From: Gammaproteobacteria bacterium
GTDB lineage: Bacteria; Pseudomonadota; Gammaproteobacteria; Pseudomonadales; Azotimanducaceae
Length of the DNA stretch: 10,226 nt
Direction of reading: 5' to 3'
Assembly (NCBI GenBank): GCA_027293665.1
Contig: JAPUFN010000283.1
Span: forward strand, 1 to 10,226
Shown here: one piece after another, positions 7,207 to 10,226 of the stretch
Layout of the letters: every line of letters starts with the position of its first letter
Numbering within the stretch: position 1 is the stretch's first letter
Notes under the pieces: generated by a model
Database searches by the model: none
What the model saw: only the letters and a program-made list of their open reading frames with translations
Told to the model about the DNA's origin: nothing
Translations under genes and position numbers: made by a program

Positions 7207-7602
7207 ATGTGGCTTGCCTCCCTTAAACCCGACCAACGCCAGGCTCTCATAGGGCTGGCGCATGACGTTGTCGTGTCCGATGGTTTGCTTGATCCAAATG
7301 AGGAAGGGATGCTGGATGAATTCAAGCGCGAGATGGAACTCAATTTGGCTACGGAATCGGAGTATCTCGAGCTCGATGGAATCGAGGGTATCTTCGATAC
7401 TCGCAAATCCCGCTTGATTGCACTGTTGAATCTATTGCGGCTGAGTTACGCCGATGGCGCATTCGAGATCGAAGAGGAGTGCCTACTGAAAGAAATCAGT
7501 CGAGCTTTTGACATCACCGACGATGATTTCATGCTGCTTGATAACTGGGTTCGTCGGCTGATCGCGCTCGAAGACGAAGCCCGCGGTCTAGTGGGAGCCT
7601 GA
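7207..7602 (+). CDS. TerB-like (tellurite resistance TerB fold) protein
   Basis: The protein has 131 residues, is all-helical by composition, acidic and has no signal peptide. Two similar acidic loops, DVVVSDGLLDPNEE (20-33) and LSYADGAFEIEEE (79-91), each follow a hydrophobic helix. This pseudo-duplicated ADG-x-hydrophobic-x-x-x-E pattern is typical of the TerB/TerB-like superfamily, in which these acidic residues can form a metal site. TerB proteins are linked to membrane-associated stress responses, but many TerB-like proteins have no known role, so no process is assigned here. I chose ATG 7207 over the in-frame GTG at 7162, because the extra 15 residues are Cys- and Ser-rich and overlap the 36-residue ORF. 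The Shine-Dalgarno sequence is poor, consistent with coupling to that ORF. The gene ends 2 bp from the convergent PilZ gene. Confidence 0.75.
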   Translation: MWLASLKPDQRQALIGLAHDVVVSDGLLDPNEEGMLDEFKREMELNLATESEYLELDGIEGIFDTRKSRLIALLNLLRLSYADGAFEIEEECLLKEISRAFDITDDDFMLLDNWVRRLIALEDEARGLVGA

Positions 7603-7604
7603 GT

Positions 7605-8060
7605 TCAGCGGCTCTGGTTTACTGCAGTAGAGGCAAGGATCTCGTCGAGCCCGCCGCTCGCAATCATTCCCTCAAGTTCAATGAGTTTCTGTTCGACTGC
7701 CTGGCGGTCGAATTGAGCGTTTGACTGAGTGCGAAATCGGATGCCGCAGCGATAGCCGTCTTCGTGACGCAGGCTGTTGTGGACAACACCCACGACGTCA
7801 TCGAGAGAGGCGTTGCCACATACGAGATGGACAAACACTCTTTTGTCTTTTGGCAGGGGCTCAGCAAGCAGTAGCGCTACGCCATATCGATTGAAATCGA
7901 CCAGAAGTGCCGGCATATGGGTCAGCTGACCACGGGGGCGTACACTAACCTCGACGTCCACAGTCGAGAACCGCGGCAAACTACGACGATCTGATTCAGT
8001 GCTCTGTGGCATCCCCGAAGAATAGGTCAATCGGGAAGCCGGAAATGCGACCGCTGACAC
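7605..8060 (-). CDS. PilZ-domain protein (putative c-di-GMP receptor)
   Basis: The protein has up to 151 residues, consisting of little more than one PilZ domain, a cytosolic c-di-GMP sensor fold. The two ligand-binding motifs are visible: RxxxR as R26-SLP-R30 and the second motif as D55-F-N57-R-Y-G60. The usual second motif is (D/N)x(S/A)xxG, so Asn57 replaces the small residue; binding is likely but not certain. A beta-rich core follows and a helical tail (about 117-139) ends it. The start is uncertain: GTG at 8060 has GGTGAG only 3 bases upstream, while an in-frame ATG at 8012 (residue 17) still keeps both motifs and would give 135 residues. The gene is convergent with the TerB-like gene, with no room for a terminator between them. 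Its output partner cannot be deduced. Confidence 0.88.
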   Translation of the reverse strand: MSAVAFPASRLTYSSGMPQSTESDRRSLPRFSTVDVEVSVRPRGQLTHMPALLVDFNRYGVALLLAEPLPKDKRVFVHLVCGNASLDDVVGVVHNSLRHEDGYRCGIRFRTQSNAQFDRQAVEQKLIELEGMIASGGLDEILASTAVNQSR

Positions 8061-8063
8061 ACT

Positions 8064-8074
8064 CTCACCGTGAG
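8064..8074. repeat. Perfect inverted repeat CTCAC-C-GTGAG before the PilZ gene
   Basis: An 11-base palindrome with one central base lies 3 bases before the GTG start of the PilZ gene. On the minus strand it contains GGTGAG, the only ribosome-binding-like sequence there. It could be an operator half-site or a small RNA hairpin covering the ribosome binding site. A 5-bp arm is easily met by chance. Confidence 0.25.
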
Positions 8075-8120
8075 GATTCGTAACGTATTTGTGAGTTTAT
8101 TGCGGACACTGCACGCAGGC

Positions 8121-8624
8121 TCACAGGGTCCGCAGCAGGGTCACCTTGGCTTCGTTGAGCTGCTGGGCCAGAAACGTCGAACCACCCCGATCTGGGTGCA
8201 CTTTCATCATCAGTCTTTTATGCGCGCTGATAATTTCAGCACGTGTTGGATGTGTCCCCAGGCCCATTATTTCCCGTGCATGAGCTGCGTCCATCTGTGC
8301 TGTGCCAGCGCCGTCGGTGGTGTGGTTTTTCGAACCCTGGTAAGCGTTGAACGCGTTGCGTGCCCACGGCAGGTAGCGCAACAGGCCGAAGGCTCTTTTA
8401 AGGAAAGGCACGAGTGCGGCGCCCACTGCGGCAAGCCAGTGGAGTTTACCCATGGCAGCCAGTACGCCGAGTCCTATAACGAGTACTGCAGCCGCCAGAG
8501 CGATGATCGTGGATTTCGAGCGTGGTTGCACCGTGGCGCTGCGCGGTTTCGCACTCAACCACAAAAGCCGGGTCAGGACGATGAAGGCAGTGCCCGCCAT
8601 CAATGCTGCCAGTGCAATCACCAT
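8121..8624 (-). CDS. Membrane-anchored J-domain protein (C-terminal DnaJ domain, Pam18-like layout)
   Basis: J domains stimulate the ATPase of Hsp70 (DnaK) and bring it to a chosen site. Here the domain is at the C-terminus (about 112-167) with the invariant HPD motif at 143-145 in KVHPDRGGS. Before it lie hydrophobic segments at about 1-23 and 38-58, and perhaps 62-77, then a basic linker (KRAFGLLRYLPWARN). Membrane anchor plus terminal J domain, without a Gly/Phe region or zinc finger, resembles Pam18/Tim14 and related bacterial J proteins. It should recruit DnaK to the inner membrane face; the client is unknown. I chose ATG 8624 because the first residues then begin the first membrane segment. 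The ORF stays open to ATG 8717, but that would add 31 polar residues reaching into the promoter region of the divergent gene. The Shine-Dalgarno sequence is weak. Confidence 0.85.
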   Translation of the reverse strand: MVIALAALMAGTAFIVLTRLLWLSAKPRSATVQPRSKSTIIALAAAVLVIGLGVLAAMGKLHWLAAVGAALVPFLKRAFGLLRYLPWARNAFNAYQGSKNHTTDGAGTAQMDAAHAREIMGLGTHPTRAEIISAHKRLMMKVHPDRGGSTFLAQQLNEAKVTLLRTL

Positions 8625-8696
8625 GTGCGTGTCGTTCGCGTATTCATCGTCCCACCTGTTTTCCTCTCTTAAGTTCCGGAAGGGCCGAATGTCGGG

Positions 8697-8724
8697 TTGA
8701 ACCTCGCCACAGACCACTTATGAT
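8697..8724 (+). promoter_or_regulatory. Candidate sigma-70 promoter for the YdcH-like and 5'-nucleotidase genes
   Basis: TTGAAC (8697-8702) and TATGAT (8719-8724) are 16 bases apart, matching the -35 and -10 boxes at four and five of six positions. Transcription would start near 8731, about 22 bases before the ATG at 8753, which supports that start over the longer upstream reading. Confidence 0.5.
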
Positions 8725-8752
8725 GCCATGGAACGGCAGGGCAGGTGTCCGG

Positions 8753-8950
8753 ATGGATAAAGCCGACATTGAACGTTGGCTCGAAGAACTGAGAATAGAA
8801 CATCGTGATCTCGATGAAGTCATTCATCACATGGTTACCAGTCAACATCATGATTCGATGCGCATCCAGCGACTCAAGAAACGCAAACTCAAGTTGAAAG
8901 ACATGATTTCCCGCCTGGAAAGCCAGTTGATCCCGGACCTCGACGCCTGA
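8753..8950 (+). CDS. YdcH / DUF465 family small protein
   Basis: This 65-residue protein is highly charged and helical, and fits the DUF465 pattern: ELRIEHRDLDEVIHHM (11-26) is the typical EHxxLDxxI segment. The downstream IQRLKKRKLKLKDMISRLE stretch is the RLKKxKLxLKDxIxRLE segment that ends the family. A short coiled coil or helical hairpin is expected. Members are common in proteobacteria and their function is not established. The start at ATG 8753 gives the usual family length and has CAGG about 8 bases upstream. The ORF is open further up to 8603, but that extension covers the promoter and has no family resemblance. The 5'-nucleotidase gene follows after 15 bases and is probably cotranscribed. 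Confidence 0.88.
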   Translation: MDKADIERWLEELRIEHRDLDEVIHHMVTSQHHDSMRIQRLKKRKLKLKDMISRLESQLIPDLDA

Positions 8951-8965
8951 TGCGCACCACCCGCG

Positions 8966-9892
8966 ATGCCTGCTGATACGCCGCCGCTGACCGTCGCCAT
9001 CAGCTCGCGAGCGCTGTTCGACCTTGACGCCAGCAACGCCGTGTACGAGCAAGAAGGCCTCGAAGCCTACCGGCTTTACCAGATTGCCCACGAAGACCGC
9101 GCCCTCGAGCAGGGCGAGGCATTTCACTTCGTTGAAAAGCTTTTGAATATCAATGAGTTACTTGGAAAGCATCGAGTAGAGGTCATATTGCTGTCGCGCA
9201 ATTCTGCCGATACCGGGCTGCGGATATTCAATTCCATCAAGGCGTACGACCTGCCGATCACGCGCGCTGCGTTCTGCGGCGGCGAAAGCCCGTACCGCTA
9301 CATTCGGGCGTTCGGTTGCACTCTGTTTCTATCGACGCAAGCCGACGATGTGAGTCATGCACTGGAACATGGCGTCGCCGCCGCCACACTGCTCGGCGGC
9401 AGCGCCAGTCCTGGTGCTGGCTCAGGTCGCGATCTCAGACTCGCCTTCGACGGCGACTCGGTACTCTTTTCCGATGAAGCCGAACAGGTCTATCAGGCCA
9501 GTGGACTCGACGCGTTTGCCCGCAATGAGACCGTGGCGGCCAACCGGCCGCTCGAGGGTGGCCCCTTCAAAGCCTTTCTGGCTGCATTGCACGCGCTGCA
9601 ACGCGAATTCAGCGAGGAGGATTGCCCGATCAGGACGGCGCTGGTCACCGCGCGCAGTGCACCGGCACACGAACGGGTCATTCGGACGCTGCGTGCCTGG
9701 GACATCCGCCTGGATGAATCGCTCTTTCTCGGCGGGATGGACAAAACCGAATTCTTAAGGGCATTCGGCGCCGATGTTTTCTTCGATGATCAGAGCCAGC
9801 ACTGCGAACGGGCGAGCCCGCATCTCACCGCAGGCCACGTTCCGCACGGCATCGTCAACGCACCCGCCAGGACCGATGAAGGGGATGCCTAA
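8966..9892 (+). CDS. Cytosolic 5'-nucleotidase (NT5C1-like family, PF06189)
   Basis: This family removes the phosphate from nucleoside 5'-monophosphates and is related to eukaryotic cytosolic nucleotidase I, so it would take part in nucleotide recycling. The 308-residue length is normal. Conserved blocks run in order: AISSRALFDLDASN (11-24, the first acidic motif), VILLSRNSADTGLRIFNSI (73-91), RAAFCGGESPYRYIRAF (100-116), LAFDGDSVLFSDEAE (159-173), TALVTARSAPAHERVIRTLR (224-243), LGGMDK (255-260) and ADVFFDDQ (269-276). The protein looks complete with no signal peptide. I chose ATG 8966 because an in-frame TGA lies just upstream at 8948 and the FDLD block then falls at the expected distance. 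The Shine-Dalgarno sequence is poor, so translation may depend on coupling to the YdcH-like gene, whose stop is 15 bases away. Substrate preference cannot be read from the sequence. Confidence 0.9.
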   Translation: MPADTPPLTVAISSRALFDLDASNAVYEQEGLEAYRLYQIAHEDRALEQGEAFHFVEKLLNINELLGKHRVEVILLSRNSADTGLRIFNSIKAYDLPITRAAFCGGESPYRYIRAFGCTLFLSTQADDVSHALEHGVAAATLLGGSASPGAGSGRDLRLAFDGDSVLFSDEAEQVYQASGLDAFARNETVAANRPLEGGPFKAFLAALHALQREFSEEDCPIRTALVTARSAPAHERVIRTLRAWDIRLDESLFLGGMDKTEFLRAFGADVFFDDQSQHCERASPHLTAGHVPHGIVNAPARTDEGDA

Positions 9893-9930
9893 CCCTGCGA
9901 TTGGGTTATACTAAAATCCGTTTTTATAGC
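9890..9930 (+). promoter_or_regulatory. Candidate cysB promoter with overlapping inverted repeat
   Basis: TATACT (9907-9912) matches the -10 box at five of six positions but has no good -35 box at the right distance. Alternatively TTGGGT (9901-9906) and TATAGC (9925-9930) could be paired, 18 bases apart. TAACCC (9890-9895) and GGGTTA (9903-9908) form a perfect 6-bp inverted repeat with a 7-base loop, starting on the nucleotidase stop codon and touching the TATACT box. It could be a weak transcript end or an operator; CysB proteins often control their own gene. Confidence 0.4.
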
Positions 9931-9945
9931 GATTTAGGCGGGGGC

Positions 9946-10226
9946 GTGAAGCTTCAGCAACTGCGCTACATCTGGGAAGTCGCCCACCACGACCTGAACG
10001 TCTCCGCCACGGCGCAGAGTCTGTTTACCTCACAACCCGGTATCAGCAAACAGATACGCCTCCTCGAAGACGAACTCGGCGTTGAAATCTTCGCCCGCAG
10101 CGGCAAGCATCTCACTCACGTAACGACCGTCGGCGAATCCATCATCCGTATGGCGGGAGACATTCTGCGCGAAGCGGAGGCCATCAAGCAGGTCGCCCAG
10201 GAATTCAGCGACGAAAAGCAGGGGTC
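9946..10226 (+). CDS. cysB: CysB-type LysR-family transcriptional regulator, 3' end cut by the window
   Basis: The first 93 residues are read. MKLQQLRYIWEVAHHDLNVS, the winged helix-turn-helix (about 19-41, SLFTSQPGISKQIRLLEDEL) and IFARSGKHLTHVT (48-60) are nearly the same as the start of E. coli CysB/Cbl, from memory. CysB activates genes for sulfate uptake and cysteine synthesis in response to acetylserine. The effector-binding domain lies beyond the window. The start is GTG at 9946, with a G-rich AGGCGGGGGC just upstream as ribosome binding site; the conserved MKLQQLRYI start fixes this choice. CysB rather than its paralog Cbl is the default reading outside enterobacteria. Confidence 0.93.
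   Translation, partial: MKLQQLRYIWEVAHHDLNVSATAQSLFTSQPGISKQIRLLEDELGVEIFARSGKHLTHVTTVGESIIRMAGDILREAEAIKQVAQEFSDEKQG

Noticed and set aside
8625..8717. Extended N-terminus of the J-domain protein from ATG 8717
   Set aside because: It adds 31 polar residues before the membrane segment and overlaps the promoter of the divergent gene; possible but less likely than ATG 8624.
8603..8752. Extended N-terminus of the YdcH-like protein
   Set aside because: The family is about 65-75 residues; the extension overlaps the divergent J-protein gene and the candidate promoter.
8669..9127. Minus-strand ORF of 152 codons over the YdcH-like gene and the nucleotidase start
   Set aside because: It overlaps two well-supported genes on the other strand and has no recognisable domain.

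Overview
The window looks like a stretch of gammaproteobacterial chromosome of moderately high G+C. The basis is the family make-up (an AroF-type DAHP synthase, a CysB-type LysR regulator with the MKLQQLRYI start, a YdcH/DUF465 protein, and an AddAB-like nuclease-helicase pair). The genus cannot be fixed. I see no insertion sequence, phage gene, CRISPR array, tRNA or rRNA. The reading is chromosomal housekeeping genes in several short transcription units.

Layout. (1) 1-835, minus: 5' three quarters of an AroF-like DAHP synthase gene, the first step of aromatic amino acid synthesis. (2) 836-1193: its long leader. On the minus strand it holds a 41-codon ORF whose last 14 residues, WRAGYRYFMNSHRL, contain one Trp, two Tyr and one Phe. 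A 9-bp hairpin and then a strong intrinsic terminator with eight T follow, all before the ribosome binding site of the synthase gene. This is the architecture of a ribosome-mediated attenuator and is the most interesting element here. (3) 1194-6940, minus: a two-gene operon with a 4-base ATGA overlap, encoding an AddB-like Fe-S nuclease and then an AddA-like UvrD-family helicase-nuclease. Together they probably process double-strand DNA ends. (4) 7089-7602, plus: a 36-residue single-pass membrane peptide followed by a TerB-like protein. (5) 7605-8060, minus: a PilZ-domain protein, convergent with the TerB-like gene with only 2 bp between them. (6) 8121-8624, minus: a membrane-anchored protein with a C-terminal J domain. 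(7) 8753-9892, plus: a YdcH/DUF465 small protein and a cytosolic 5'-nucleotidase. (8) 9946-end, plus: the 5' part of cysB, regulator of cysteine and sulfur metabolism.

How they fit together: the synthase and its leader form one regulatory unit in which translation of aromatic codons may decide transcription of the gene. The addBA-like genes form a repair operon with no LexA-type box seen. The remaining genes are small units without an obvious common pathway. All promoter calls are pattern matches by eye. Protein families were recognised from motifs, not from a database search.
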